A DNA stretch of 64,000 bases from an uncultured Lachnospiraceae bacterium (GCA_900317555.1 ONHF01000002.1:62001-126000); one strand, 5' to 3'. Shown: positions 9,534-18,632, counted from the stretch's first letter. A program made the numbers and translations. The notes: generated by a model not told the origin, from the sequence alone.

Positions 9534-9567
9534 CAGTGCAAAACAAGCTTGTTTTGCACTGTCTTTC
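9534..9567 (+). terminator. gdhA terminator
   Basis: A perfect 14-bp palindrome (CAGTGCAAAACAAG and its complement) followed by TCTTTCT, 42 bases past the gdhA stop. Confidence 0.88.
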
Positions 9568-9671
9568 TATGTCCGCAATTCTTTGTATGCTTTTCCTGTC
9601 TCATGCGTTAAAATGAGCTTGATCCCCGCGTAAAAAGGCGCGGCGGAACAATTCTTTGAAGTGAGGATACC

Positions 9672-10910
9672 ATGCAGCAATTTGAGCTGATTGCTCCGTG
9701 CCATTTCGGGCTCGAGAGTGTTTTGAAGGATGAAATTTATGATCTTGGTTACGAGATCAGCGCCGTCGAAGACGGACGTGTGACCTTTACCGGTGACGCG
9801 GAGGCGATTGTCCGCGCCAATATCGGTCTGCGGAGCGCGGAGCGGGTTCTGTTAAAGGTCGGGTCATTCCACGCGGAAACGTATGACGAATTGTTCGAAA
9901 AGACAAAGGCACTGCCCTGGGAGGCGTTTCTTCCGCGCGAGGCGAAGTTCTGGGTGACGAAGGCAGCCTCCGTGAAAAGCCGGCTCTTCTCTCCTTCCGA
10001 CATTCAGTCCATCATGAAAAAGGCGATGGTCGGGCGTATGTCCGAACATTATCATCTGGTGCGCTTTCCCGAAAACGGCGCCGAATACCCGGTGCGGGTC
10101 TTTCTGAAAAAGGATGAGGTAACCGCCGCGATTGACACCACCGGCGAATCTCTGCACAAACGCGGCTACCGGAAGGCCGCCGTCAAGGCGCCGATTGCCG
10201 AAAACCTCGCGGCAGGGCTTCTGATGCTGACCCCCTGGAAGCCCGGCAGAATTCTCGTTGATCCTTTCTGCGGCAGCGGCACGTTTCTGATCGAGGCTGC
10301 CATGATTTCCGCCGGAATTGCGCCGGGAATGAACCGCTCCTTTACCGCGCAGTCCTGGACCAATCTGATCCCGGAGAAACTTTGGGAAGAGATCCGGCAG
10401 GAGGCATTAGAAGCAGTCAATACGGACATATCAACTGATCTGCAGGGTTTTGACATCGATCCGGACGCTGTCGCCGCAGCCAGAGAAAACGCAAAGCTTG
10501 CCGGTGTCGCCGATCTGATTCATTTTCAGGTCCGCCCGGTCAGCGCGCTCTCCCATCCCAAGAAGTACGGATTTATCATCACCAACCCGCCTTACGGCGA
10601 GCGGCTGACATCCGGAACCAGAGGCGGCGAAAAATATCCGGCAGGGGCGCATCCTTCCGCACGGCCGGAAGATCCGCTTCTTCGCGCAAAAACGCAGACA
10701 GAGCTCACAGAGCTCTATCATACGCTGGGAGAGCGCTTCCGGGCGCTCGATTCCTGGTCGATGTATCTGATCACTTCCTATGCGGACGCGGAGCGGGCGC
10801 TCGGCTTTTCCGCCGCCAAAAACCGCAAGATTTACAACGGAATGATCAGAACTTATTTCTATATGTTTCCGGGGCCCAAGCCGCCAAGACACCGGCCGCA
10901 GGACCAGTAG
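9672..10910 (+). CDS. THUMP-domain 23S rRNA/RNA methyltransferase (RlmL/YpsC type)
   Basis: S-adenosylmethionine-dependent guanine-N2 methyltransferase of the RlmL/YpsC family, acting on RNA. The N-terminal 155 residues form the ferredoxin-like plus THUMP RNA-binding part. The catalytic half has motif I DPFCGSGTF from Asp197 and the amino-methyltransferase signature NPPY at 305-308. 412 residues, typical of the Firmicute single-domain form. GAGG lies 7 bases before the ATG. It is followed at 51 bases by rdgB and is likely in one transcript with it. The precise target base is inferred from family only. Confidence 0.9.
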   Translation: MQQFELIAPCHFGLESVLKDEIYDLGYEISAVEDGRVTFTGDAEAIVRANIGLRSAERVLLKVGSFHAETYDELFEKTKALPWEAFLPREAKFWVTKAASVKSRLFSPSDIQSIMKKAMVGRMSEHYHLVRFPENGAEYPVRVFLKKDEVTAAIDTTGESLHKRGYRKAAVKAPIAENLAAGLLMLTPWKPGRILVDPFCGSGTFLIEAAMISAGIAPGMNRSFTAQSWTNLIPEKLWEEIRQEALEAVNTDISTDLQGFDIDPDAVAAARENAKLAGVADLIHFQVRPVSALSHPKKYGFIITNPPYGERLTSGTRGGEKYPAGAHPSARPEDPLLRAKTQTELTELYHTLGERFRALDSWSMYLITSYADAERALGFSAAKNRKIYNGMIRTYFYMFPGPKPPRHRPQDQ

Positions 10911-10961
10911 CACCAGTGCCGGCCGGCACCGCCGGCCGCGGATCAAAACGAGGAATGCGTA

Positions 10962-11729
10962 TTGAAATTACAGATTATATTTGCGACAGGAAATCAGAAT
11001 AAAGTCCGTGAAATCAGGGAAATTCTTTCCGATCCGGACATCACGGTTCTTTCCATGAAAGAGGCAGGAGTCTTCGCGGAACCCGAGGAAAACGGCACCA
11101 CTTTTGAGGAAAACGCGCGCATCAAGGCGCTTGCCGTATCGGAACTTGTGCGGCAGCGGATCAGGCAGTGCGCAGAGGCTGGCGATGCGGCCGGCGAAAG
11201 CAGCGCGAAGACCGGCAAAGCGGCTGGTGAAAACGGCAAAGCAGCAGTCACATCGGCTGTTTTTGGCGATACAATACTTGATCTGCGCATTCCGGTCGTT
11301 GTTATGTCCGACGACTCCGGCCTTGTCATTGACGCTCTGGGTGGCATGCCCGGCATTTATTCGGCGCGCTATATGGGCCACGACACTTCCTATGCACTGA
11401 AAATGGGTCGTCTTCTGGAAGAGATGAAGGATGTCCCGGATGAAAAGCGCACGGCAAGGTTTGAGGCTGCGGTTGCTGCTGTTTTTCCAAAAGGATTAGA
11501 CCCTGCTGCGGACTTACTCGAATGCCGTACCGTGACCGGCACAATGGAGGGTTACATCGCGCATGAAATCCGCGGAACGAACGGTTTTGGCTACGACCCG
11601 TTCTTCTATCTTCCGCAGTTTCAAATGACAAGCTCCGAAATCAGTCCGGAGCAGAAAAACGCCGTCAGCCACCGCGGCAAAGCCGTCCGCGCCATGATGG
11701 AAATTCTGAAAGGAATCGCAAATTCATGA
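10962..11729 (+). CDS. rdgB: XTP/dITP diphosphatase (RdgB/HAM1), with insertion
   Basis: House-cleaning pyrophosphatase that removes ITP, dITP and XTP. The substrate-binding TGNQNK is at 9-14, the metal-binding DDSG from 117, and GFGYDPFF and SHRGKA follow near the end. Translation must begin at TTG (10962), which has GAGGA 7 bases upstream; a nearby ATG is in another frame. At 255 residues it exceeds the usual length of about 200 because residues 65-110 hold an Ala/Gly/Lys-rich, low-complexity insertion absent from typical family members. Its stop overlaps the next start by ATGA. Confidence 0.93.
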   Translation: MKLQIIFATGNQNKVREIREILSDPDITVLSMKEAGVFAEPEENGTTFEENARIKALAVSELVRQRIRQCAEAGDAAGESSAKTGKAAGENGKAAVTSAVFGDTILDLRIPVVVMSDDSGLVIDALGGMPGIYSARYMGHDTSYALKMGRLLEEMKDVPDEKRTARFEAAVAAVFPKGLDPAADLLECRTVTGTMEGYIAHEIRGTNGFGYDPFFYLPQFQMTSSEISPEQKNAVSHRGKAVRAMMEILKGIANS

Positions 11730-12214
11730 AGCCGCAGCATGTTCTGATCGTCAGTGATACGCATTCGAAAGACATCGTTTATTATCAGGTTGTAAAAAGG
11801 GAAGCGCCTCTTACTATGGTCGTTCATGCCGGCGACGCCGAAGGGCAGGATGACAGGCTTGCCGCGATCTGCAGAGTGCCTTTTTACTGCGTCCGCGGCA
11901 ACAACGACTTCTTTTCGGATCTGCCGTCCGATCTGGAATTTTATATCGGTGATGTGAAGACTTTTCTGACGCACGGGCACCATTATTACTGCTCCTTTAC
12001 GGAAGCGGACATGATAGATGAGGCAAGGCGGCGTTCGTGTAAGATTCTGATTTACGGGCATACCCACCGGCCGACAGCGCATTTTGCGGACGGCATTCTG
12101 GTTCTGAATCCCGGTAGCCTTACGTATCCAAGGCAGTACGATCACCGGCCGTCGTATATTCTTCTGGATATCGATGAGAACGGGACGCCGTCTGCGGAAA
12201 TCCGGTATGTGTGA
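11726..12214 (+). CDS. YfcE/MJ0936-family metallophosphoesterase
   Basis: Cytoplasmic calcineurin-like phosphodiesterase. Metal ligands are visible in order: SDTH at 10-13, GDAEG near 38, GNND near 59, HGHHY and GHTHRP near the end. 162 residues, the normal family size. It overlaps rdgB by four bases (ATGA), so the two are co-translated. The physiological substrate of this family is not settled. Confidence 0.92.
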   Translation: MKPQHVLIVSDTHSKDIVYYQVVKREAPLTMVVHAGDAEGQDDRLAAICRVPFYCVRGNNDFFSDLPSDLEFYIGDVKTFLTHGHHYYCSFTEADMIDEARRRSCKILIYGHTHRPTAHFADGILVLNPGSLTYPRQYDHRPSYILLDIDENGTPSAEIRYV

Positions 12215-12239
12215 GTTTCGCTTCGGGTGCCCGCCTGTG

Positions 12240-12450
12240 ACTGCATCCGGTTTTTCTCTTTCGATGGAAGCCGGTAATTTCCGGCAAAACCGACAGATTT
12301 TCTGTTCTGCCGGATTCCTTTCTTGCAGAGCACAGATTTTCCGGTTTTTGCAGGAATACTTCAAAAAATATTCCGATTTTATCTTGCAAATTTCTTATTT
12401 CACAGGATTTGCAGGAAATGTTTCTTGCAGGCGCCGGAAGCCTCCAGCAC
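12240..12450. repeat. Intergenic stretch rich in TTGCARGAAA motifs
   Basis: The 283 bases between the phosphoesterase gene and the tRNA promoter hold no gene. They contain repeated direct and inverted copies of a short motif (TTCTTGCAGAG, TTTTTGCAGGAAT, TCTTGCAAATTTC, TTTGCAGGAAA, TTTCTTGCAGG). The same vocabulary recurs at 46455-46620. Confidence 0.5.
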
Positions 12451-12497
12451 AGGCAGGCGGAAATACAATAAATCTTCCGCTAATTTTAAAAAAACAT

Positions 12498-12526
12498 TTG
12501 ACATCAAGGGGTCACTATAATATAAT
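12498..12526 (+). promoter_or_regulatory. tRNA operon promoter
   Basis: Consensus TTGACA and TATAAT with a 17-base spacer, 55 bases upstream of the first tRNA. Confidence 0.9.
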
Positions 12527-12581
12527 CAATTTTGCGTCACGGGGATAGCTTTTATCCCTCACATAGTAATTCTTATGATCT

Positions 12582-12652
12582 GCGGGTGTAGTTCAGTGGT
12601 AGAACACCAGCCTTCCAAGCTGGATATGTGGGTTCGATTCCCATCACCCGCT
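12582..12652 (+). tRNA. tRNA-Gly (anticodon TCC)
   Basis: Cloverleaf with 7-bp acceptor GCGGGTG/CACCCGC and anticodon arm CCAGC-CTTCCAA-GCTGG. The 3' CCA is not encoded. First gene of a six-tRNA operon. Confidence 0.97.
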
Positions 12653-12657
12653 TTTAT

Positions 12658-12731
12658 GTGTCCGTAGCTCAGCTGGATAGAGCATCGGCCTTCTAAGCCG
12701 AGGGTCTGGGGTTCGAATCCCCACGGGCACA
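12658..12731 (+). tRNA. tRNA-Arg (anticodon TCT)
   Basis: Acceptor GTGTCCG/CGGGCAC and anticodon arm TCGGC-CTTCTAA-GCCGA. CCA is not encoded. Confidence 0.97.
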
Positions 12732-12786
12732 CTGATTACAGATCGTAATCAACACCACAGATACAACATTGTTTGTATCGCAGCAT

Positions 12787-12861
12787 GGTGGGTATGGCGT
12801 AGTTGGCTAACGCGCCAGATTGTGGTTCTGGAGATCGTGGGTTCGAGCCCCACTACCCACC
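12787..12861 (+). tRNA. tRNA-His (anticodon GTG)
   Basis: Acceptor GTGGGTA/TACCCAC preceded by the extra 5' G (G-1) opposite C73 that marks tRNA-His. Anticodon arm CCAGA-TTGTGGT-TCTGG. Confidence 0.97.
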
Positions 12862-12880
12862 CTTATATGCAGCAACGCAT

Positions 12881-12952
12881 TGGGCTATCGCCAAGTGGTA
12901 AGGCACAGCACTTTGACTGCTGTATTCGCCGGTTCGAATCCGGCTAGCCCAG
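12881..12952 (+). tRNA. tRNA-Gln (anticodon TTG)
   Basis: Acceptor TGGGCTA/TAGCCCA and anticodon arm CAGCA-CTTTGAC-TGCTG. Confidence 0.97.
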
Positions 12953-12955
12953 TTC

Positions 12956-13028
12956 GGGCGATTAGCTCAGGTGGTAGAGCACTTGACTTTTAATCAAGTT
13001 GTCGCGGGTTCGAGTCCCGCATCGCTCA
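12956..13028 (+). tRNA. tRNA-Lys (anticodon TTT)
   Basis: Acceptor GGGCGAT/ATCGCTC with one G-U pair and anticodon arm CTTGA-CTTTTAA-TCAAG. It starts 4 bases after tRNA-Gln. Confidence 0.97.
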
Positions 13029-13037
13029 TGAAGATGT

Positions 13038-13075
13038 AGGCTCTCTGAAAACGCCGTGTTTTCAGGGAGCCTTTA
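13038..13075 (+). terminator. Hairpin after tRNA-Lys
   Basis: A 15-bp stem with one G-U pair (AGGCTC...GAGCCT) and a 5-base loop at 13038-13072, followed only by a short TTT. It lies before the last tRNA, so it may end part of the transcripts or serve as a processing signal. Confidence 0.7.
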
Positions 13076-13105
13076 ACAATTCTGTGATCTTATGTTATAT
13101 CCTAT

Positions 13106-13187
13106 GCAGTTGTGGCGAAACTGGTAGACGCGCAGGATTTAGGTTCCTGTCTCTCGCGAGGTGAGGGTTCGAGTCCCTTCAACTGCA
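13106..13187 (+). tRNA. tRNA-Leu (anticodon TAG)
   Basis: Class II tRNA with a long variable arm. Acceptor GCAGTTG/CAACTGC and anticodon arm CAGGA-TTTAGGT-TCCTG. Confidence 0.97.
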
Positions 13188-13221
13188 CTCATTACCCGCA
13201 TTCGGAATACATCTGTGTGAA

Positions 13222-13265
13222 AAATCTCCCGGCACAGCCCTTTGTGTGGCTGCACCGGGAGATTT
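13222..13265. terminator. Bidirectional terminator
   Basis: Stem AAATCTCCCGG/CCGGGAGATTT with an inner CAGCC/GGCTG stem. There is a T-rich flank on both sides (TTTCTATT on plus, TTTTTC on minus). It separates the tRNA operon from the convergent radical SAM gene. Confidence 0.85.
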
Positions 13266-13315
13266 CTATTGTACTATGTGTATAAGTTTATCGGGCGCCA
13301 GCGATTTCCAACAGT

Positions 13316-14722
13316 TTATTTCACGCTGACCGTCTTCTCTTCCTTCTGCGCCTCATAGTCCGGATGATTCGACTTCCAGAGTCTGTCCGCCGTCACTGCC
13401 CAGTCCTTCGCATAGCGGTCGCACTTCGAGCAGAGATGATCTACGTCTTCCTTGGATTCCATATCCGTGGAATGTGCGCCGGTCTCCCTGACCATTTCTC
13501 TTAATACCTGTGGGTTCTCCAGCATCGGGCAGGGTCTTAAGTGATTGTCGTTAAACGGCTGATTCTGCTGATATGCCTTGAACAGCGGCTGCTGCAGGCA
13601 CTCCAGCAGGCTCTTGTCGTGAATGTTCGCACTCGAGTAATGAATGAATACGCAAGGCTCTACATCGCCGTTCGGATTGATATGGCAGTAGACTCTGCCG
13701 CCGGCAATACAGCCGTGAATGAATTCGCCGTCATTCTGGAAATCCATCGTGAAGATCGGCTTGCCGCCTTCAAAACCGCGGATTTCGCGGACTCTGTGAT
13801 ACATATACTCTCTCTGCTCGGGTGTCAGCAGAAGGTCTGTCGAAGCCGCGTTTCCAACCGGCATATAGTGGAAATACCATGCCCACTTCACGCCATGCTC
13901 GATCAGCATATCCAGGAATTCATCCGAGGTAACGACTTTATAGTTTGCGCTTGTGTAGCAGATCGAAGTGCCGAATGCCAGCCGGTGCGCCTTCAGGCAG
14001 TCCATTGCCTTCATAACCTTCTCGAAATCGCCGGCCCCTCTTCTCGCGTCATTGACATTCTGGAAGCCTTCAACCGAAATATTCACAGTGAAGTTTCCAA
14101 GGCGGAGCATGTTCTCGCAGAATTTGTCATCGATCAGCGTGCCGTTTGTAAATGCCGAGAAGAAGCTGTGATTATGCTTCTCGCAGAGTTTCCAGATATC
14201 GTTCATCCGCACGGTCGGCTCACCGCCGGTCATCAGGAACGCGTGAATACCGAGCTCCTCGGCCTGCGTGACGATCCGGTCCATATCCTCATATGAAAGG
14301 TTCATCTGATGGCCGTACTCCGCAGCCCAGCAGCCCGTGCAGTGCAGGTTGCAGGCGCTCGTGGGATCAAAAAGAAGAATCCACGGGATATTACAGCCGT
14401 ATTTCTTCGAGTTCTCCTGTGTTGTCTTATACCCGCGGAAGCCTGCCTCATAGCCAAGATTTAATGCCGCGGACTTAAGCTGTCCCAGGTCAACGCTGTC
14501 AAAAAGATCGTTCGTAAATTTATTCCACTTACTGTCGGGGTTCTCATAAATTCCACGCAGTTTGTCAAAAGCTTCCGGCTTCCATGTGTTCCCGAGAACC
14601 TTTTGCATCAGGTCGATGAACTGAATCATTGCCTTCTCACGATCTTTCGATACATGATTCATTGCGGCATCGACGGCAACTTCAAATAACTTCCGTTCAG
14701 CGGCATGTGTAATTGATCCCAT
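13316..14722 (-). CDS. Radical SAM protein with extra C-terminal cysteines (SPASM-like)
   Basis: 468 residues. The radical SAM cluster motif is C124-x3-C128-x2-C131, with GGEP near 167. The C-terminal third has several further cysteines (H-G-C, V-Y-C, E-P-C, R-P-C-P, L-C-S-K-C) of the kind that hold auxiliary Fe-S clusters in SPASM or twitch domains. An about 110-residue helical region precedes the core. The substrate is unknown; no peptide precursor gene or peptidase is nearby, so a RiPP role is unsupported. It has its own promoter with a TetR-like dyad at the start site (14780-14831) and lies downstream of lacI in the same direction. Confidence 0.85.
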   Translation of the reverse strand: MGSITHAAERKLFEVAVDAAMNHVSKDREKAMIQFIDLMQKVLGNTWKPEAFDKLRGIYENPDSKWNKFTNDLFDSVDLGQLKSAALNLGYEAGFRGYKTTQENSKKYGCNIPWILLFDPTSACNLHCTGCWAAEYGHQMNLSYEDMDRIVTQAEELGIHAFLMTGGEPTVRMNDIWKLCEKHNHSFFSAFTNGTLIDDKFCENMLRLGNFTVNISVEGFQNVNDARRGAGDFEKVMKAMDCLKAHRLAFGTSICYTSANYKVVTSDEFLDMLIEHGVKWAWYFHYMPVGNAASTDLLLTPEQREYMYHRVREIRGFEGGKPIFTMDFQNDGEFIHGCIAGGRVYCHINPNGDVEPCVFIHYSSANIHDKSLLECLQQPLFKAYQQNQPFNDNHLRPCPMLENPQVLREMVRETGAHSTDMESKEDVDHLCSKCDRYAKDWAVTADRLWKSNHPDYEAQKEEKTVSVK

Positions 14723-14779
14723 GATATAACCTCACTTCATCTGTAGATTTTAGTACGAACAACGAAATGGCGAAAAATT

Positions 14780-14831
14780 ATGACCATCGGTCATTCATTT
14801 TTCATTATATGACAAAGTCAGGTTTTTTCAA
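14780..14831 (-). promoter_or_regulatory. Promoter and dyad operator of the radical SAM gene
   Basis: TTGAAA (inside the last lacI codons) and TATAAT with a 16-base spacer. A perfect dyad ATGACC-nnn-GGTCAT at 14780-14794 lies over the first transcribed bases. The symmetry suits a TetR/AcrR-type repressor; no such regulator gene is adjacent. Confidence 0.6.
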
Positions 14832-15855
14832 GAGGCAGTTTCTGCCGGAGGTCCGCCACGCTCGCGCCTTCATAAAGTGTTCCTTCCACAATCACCCGCT
14901 CAATGACTGTCGTCTTCGGATGCTCGATCATATCGACGAGTTTTCCGGCCGCAAGACGGCCGATCCGGTCCGTATCCTGCCGCAGTGTTGTCAGCTTCGG
15001 CTCCAGATGCCTTCCGATCCGGATACCGTCATACCCGGCGACCGACACGTCCTCCGGGATCGAAAGTCTGCGGCTTCTGATCGCGTTAACACCTCCGAAT
15101 GAGGCAAAATCATCCGGATAGAGAATACAGGTCGGCGGGTTGGGAAGATCGAGAAGCTGCAGTGTTTTAGCGTAGGTTTCGTCCGTATTGCGGTAAGGCG
15201 CTTCCAGCACATATTCATCCGGAACCTCGAGTCCCAGATCGTAGGCCGTACGGTAGAAGCTGGACAGACGGCTCTGCGTTACCGCCGAATCCGCGCCGTG
15301 GATATAAGCGATCCTGCGATGCCCCATCTGATACACATACGTCAACAGATCCTTCATTCCCCGCACGTTGTCCGACAGAACCACCATCCGGTTGTCAAAA
15401 ACATGGTCGATCGTCACGATCGGAATATTGCTGCGGACAAGTTCGATAACGTCCGGATCGTCAAAATCCACGCATGCGATGCACACGCCGTCAAAGCCGC
15501 GGTACCTTGCGTGCGCGAGATACGACATCCTGTTTACTCGTGATTTATTGCTGTTTATGAAAGTCAGATCATAGCCGCGCGCCTCCGCCTCCCGTTTGAA
15601 GCTGTCCAGCAGCGCCGCATAATAATCGTGGGTCAGTCCGCTCTGCGCTTCATCCACAAACAGTATGCCGAGATTGTACGTCCGGTTCGTCTTGAGCGCT
15701 TTCGCGGCCGAGTTCGGCATGTACCCCAGCTCTTCCGCGCGTTTGCGGATCCTTTTCTTTGTTTCCGTGCTGACGTCATTGTGATCATTCAGCGCCTTGC
15801 TCACGGTGGCGACGGAAACTCCGCAGGCCGAGGCGATATCTTTGAGTGATACCAT
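14818..15855 (-). CDS. LacI-family transcriptional regulator
   Basis: 345 residues. The N-terminal LacI helix-turn-helix and hinge (DIASACGVSVATVSKAL at 6-22) is followed by a periplasmic-binding-protein-like effector domain. It is divergent from the cellobiose phosphorylase gene with 282 bases between. Both promoters carry the same CTTAATCGTTT element near their start sites, so autoregulation and control of the phosphorylase by a cellodextrin-type effector are likely. GGGAG precedes the ATG at a usable distance. Confidence 0.92.
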   Translation of the reverse strand: MVSLKDIASACGVSVATVSKALNDHNDVSTETKKRIRKRAEELGYMPNSAAKALKTNRTYNLGILFVDEAQSGLTHDYYAALLDSFKREAEARGYDLTFINSNKSRVNRMSYLAHARYRGFDGVCIACVDFDDPDVIELVRSNIPIVTIDHVFDNRMVVLSDNVRGMKDLLTYVYQMGHRRIAYIHGADSAVTQSRLSSFYRTAYDLGLEVPDEYVLEAPYRNTDETYAKTLQLLDLPNPPTCILYPDDFASFGGVNAIRSRRLSIPEDVSVAGYDGIRIGRHLEPKLTTLRQDTDRIGRLAAGKLVDMIEHPKTTVIERVIVEGTLYEGASVADLRQKLPLEKT

Positions 15856-15893
15856 GTTCTGCTCCCTTCAGAAAATGAAATTACGAGGAAACT

Positions 15894-15910
15894 CTTAATC
15901 GTTTTCGATT
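15894..15910. promoter_or_regulatory. LacI-type operator at the lacI promoter
   Basis: The dyad AATCG-tttt-CGATT lies 2 bases past the lacI -10 hexamer, over the start site. It contains the 11-mer CTTAATCGTTT that recurs at 16047. Confidence 0.6.
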
Positions 15911-15912
15911 CC

Positions 15913-15941
15913 ATCATAATATAAATGCCGGATAAATTCAA
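15913..15941 (-). promoter_or_regulatory. lacI promoter
   Basis: TTGAAT and TATGAT with a 17-base spacer, 60 bases upstream of the lacI ATG. Confidence 0.65.
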
Positions 15942-15990
15942 ATGTAACTGATGGATAACTGTCATTTTTCCATTGTATTCTGCATTTTTG

Positions 15991-16020
15991 TTGCATTCTA
16001 CCCCTGCTCGTGTATATAAT
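15991..16020 (+). promoter_or_regulatory. Cellobiose phosphorylase promoter
   Basis: TTGCAT and TATAAT with an 18-base spacer, followed about 25 bases later by the LacI-type element. Confidence 0.65.
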
Positions 16021-16046
16021 GTTTGTAGAAGTTTTGCGCCCTCTTA

Positions 16047-16060
16047 CTTAATCGTTTAAT
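16047..16060. promoter_or_regulatory. LacI-type operator in the phosphorylase leader
   Basis: CTTAATCGTTTAAT shares its first 11 bases with the operator at 15894. It lies roughly 20-35 bases after the expected start site, a roadblock position. Confidence 0.55.
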
Positions 16061-16137
16061 ATTTCTGTGTGGCATTGAACATGCTTCCGCAGAATTGCGC
16101 GTAAAACAGCAAAGCAAATGCAGATTGGGGGGTTCCA

Positions 16138-18594
16138 ATGAAATTCGGACATTACGATGATCAGCACCGAGAGTATGTGATCACAACGCCGAAGACACCG
16201 CTTCCGTGGATCAACTACCTCGGAAATCAGGACTTTTTCAGCCTGATATCGAACACCTGCGGGGGGTATTCCTTTTATAAGGACGCCAGACTTCTTCGTC
16301 TGACGCGTTACCGCTACAACAACGTTCCATATGACAGCAACGGAAAGTATTTCTACATCAAGGACGGGGATACCATCTGGAATCCCGCCTGGCAGCCGGC
16401 TAAAACTGACCTCGACGCCTACGAATGCCGCCACGGTATGGGCTACAGCCGCTTTACAGCCGCAAAGAACGGCATAGCGAGCGATCTGTTATGTTTTGTC
16501 CCTCTTGGAGACGCCTGTGAGCTGCAGCAGCTGAAACTGACAAATACAGGATCACAGCCGAAGGCAATCCGGCTTTTCTCCTATGTCGAGTGGTGTCTGT
16601 GGAACGCTTCGGACGACTGCGAGAATTTCCAGCGGAACCTTTCCACCGGCGAAGTGGAAATCGAGGACGGCGGCTCTACGATCTATCACAAGACCGAGTA
16701 CCGGGAGCGCCGCAATCACTACGCGCTCTATTCCGTAAACGCGAAGGTGGACGGTTTTGATACGATCCGTTCCGAATTTATGGGCTTCTACAACGGCCCG
16801 GAGCGGCCGCAGGCAGTGCTGGACGGCGCCTGCAGAAATTCTGTTGCAAGCGGCTGGTCGCCTGTCGCAGCGCAGCAGATCAACGTCCTTCTTGCTCCCG
16901 GCGAGACACGTTCGTTCGTTTTTGTTCTGGCGTATATCGAAAATCCCGAAGATGAGAAGTGGGCAGCAGGAACAACTGCGTCCGACGGCATTATCAACAA
17001 AGAACGGGCGCACGCGCTTCTTGCCAAATACAGGACGGACAGCGCCGTCACGGCAGCTTATGAAAGCCTTCACGCATACTGGGATCAGCTCCTCTCCCGC
17101 TTTACGGTGCGGTCCGCAAACGAAAAAGTTGACCGCATGGTGAACACCTGGAACCAGTATCAGTGCATGATTACCTTCAACATGAGCCGTTCCGCGTCTT
17201 ACTACGAGTCCGGTATCGGGCGCGGCATGGGCTTCCGGGATTCCTGTCAGGATCTTCTGGGCTTCGTGCACCTGATTCCAGAGCGAGCAAGGCAGAGAAT
17301 CATCGATATCGCATCGACGCAGTTCAAAGACGGTAGTGCTTATCACCAGTATCAGCCTCTTACGAAGAAGGGCAATGCCGGCATCGGGTCCGGCTTCAAC
17401 GATGACCCGCTGTGGCTGATCGCGGCAGTCAGCGCTTATACAAAAGAGACCGGCGACTATAAGATTCTGGACGAGATGGTTCCGTATGATAACGACGAAA
17501 GTGCGGCCACCACGCTTATGGAACATCTGCGGCGTTCGCTTGACTTTACAATCACGCACAAGGGACCGCACGGACTTCCTCTGATCGGGCGCGCGGACTG
17601 GAATGACTGTCTGAATCTGAATTGTTTTTCGAAGCATCCCGGCGAATCGTTCCAGACGTTCGGTCCCAGTGAAGGACCGGTTGCGGAGTCTGTGTTCATC
17701 GGCGGCATGTTCGTCAAATACAGTGAGGAATACGCGCTGCTAGCGGATATCCGCGGTGATCATAAAGAAGCGGAAAGAGCAAGAAAAGAGCGGCAGGAAA
17801 TGTACCGCGCGGTCACGACCGCCGGCTGGGACGGCGATTGGTTCGTCCGTGCATATGACGCTTTCGGCAAGAAAGTCGGCTCCCATGAATGCGAGGAAGG
17901 AAAGATCTTCATCGAGCCGCAGGGATTCTGTGTTCTTGCCGGGTGCGGTGTAAAGGAAGGCCTCGCGGACAAGGCTCTCGATTCAGTAGAGAAATATCTG
18001 GATACAAAGTACGGTGTCATGATCCTGCAGCCGCCGTACACAAGATATCATCTGGAGCTTGGCGAGATTTCCTCGTATCCGCCGGGATACAAGGAAAACG
18101 GTGCGATCTTCTGCCATAATAACCCGTGGGTTTCGATTGCGGAAACGGTCTGCGGACACGGTGCGAGAGCGTTCGAAATCTACAAAAAGACCTGCCCGGC
18201 CTATATCGAGGACATCAGCGAAATCCATCGCACAGAGCCGTATGTCTATTCGCAGATGGTTGCCGGCAAGGATGCGAAATTCTTCGGTGAAGGCAAAAAC
18301 AGCTGGCTCACCGGCACCGCCGCATGGACGTTCGTGGATATTTCCCAGTTCATTCTCGGCGTGATGCCGACACACGAAGGATTGTCAATAAATCCCTGTG
18401 TACCGCCGGATTTCGGTGATTTCGATATTACACGCCTCTTCCGCGGCGTCACCTATCATATCCATGTGTCGAATCCTTCGCATGTGGAAAAAGGCGTCCG
18501 GAGCCTTACGGTGGACGGCCAGTCTGTGCATGGCTGCGTCATTCCATTTGATCCGTCGAAGAAAGATGTGCGGGTGGATGTTGTTCTAGGATGA
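16138..18594 (+). CDS. Cellobiose phosphorylase (GH94)
   Basis: Splits cellobiose with phosphate into glucose 1-phosphate and glucose in the cytoplasm, saving ATP. 818 residues, matching the usual 810-820. The N-terminal beta-sandwich begins MKFGHYDD as in clostridial enzymes. The (alpha/alpha)6 catalytic barrel contains [11 protein letters not shown], and the general acid Asp490 lies in ADWNDCLN. Phosphate-contacting residues are expected near the C-terminal end of the barrel. Conservation is much closer to cellobiose phosphorylase than to chitobiose or cellodextrin phosphorylases. No cellobiose transporter gene is adjacent. Confidence 0.95.
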   Translation: MKFGHYDDQHREYVITTPKTPLPWINYLGNQDFFSLISNTCGGYSFYKDARLLRLTRYRYNNVPYDSNGKYFYIKDGDTIWNPAWQPAKTDLDAYECRHGMGYSRFTAAKNGIASDLLCFVPLGDACELQQLKLTNTGSQPKAIRLFSYVEWCLWNASDDCENFQRNLSTGEVEIEDGGSTIYHKTEYRERRNHYALYSVNAKVDGFDTIRSEFMGFYNGPERPQAVLDGACRNSVASGWSPVAAQQINVLLAPGETRSFVFVLAYIENPEDEKWAAGTTASDGIINKERAHALLAKYRTDSAVTAAYESLHAYWDQLLSRFTVRSANEKVDRMVNTWNQYQCMITFNMSRSASYYESGIGRGMGFRDSCQDLLGFVHLIPERARQRIIDIASTQFKDGSAYHQYQPLTKKGNAGIGSGFNDDPLWLIAAVSAYTKETGDYKILDEMVPYDNDESAATTLMEHLRRSLDFTITHKGPHGLPLIGRADWNDCLNLNCFSKHPGESFQTFGPSEGPVAESVFIGGMFVKYSEEYALLADIRGDHKEAERARKERQEMYRAVTTAGWDGDWFVRAYDAFGKKVGSHECEEGKIFIEPQGFCVLAGCGVKEGLADKALDSVEKYLDTKYGVMILQPPYTRYHLELGEISSYPPGYKENGAIFCHNNPWVSIAETVCGHGARAFEIYKKTCPAYIEDISEIHRTEPYVYSQMVAGKDAKFFGEGKNSWLTGTAAWTFVDISQFILGVMPTHEGLSINPCVPPDFGDFDITRLFRGVTYHIHVSNPSHVEKGVRSLTVDGQSVHGCVIPFDPSKKDVRVDVVLG

Positions 18595-18603
18595 AACTTT
18601 TTG

Positions 18604-18632
18604 TTGACTTTACGCCTTTCTTGGGTTATAGT
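18604..18632 (+). promoter_or_regulatory. tRNA-Arg promoter
   Basis: TTGACT and TATAGT with a 17-base spacer, starting 10 bases after the phosphorylase stop and about 30 bases before the tRNA. Confidence 0.8.
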
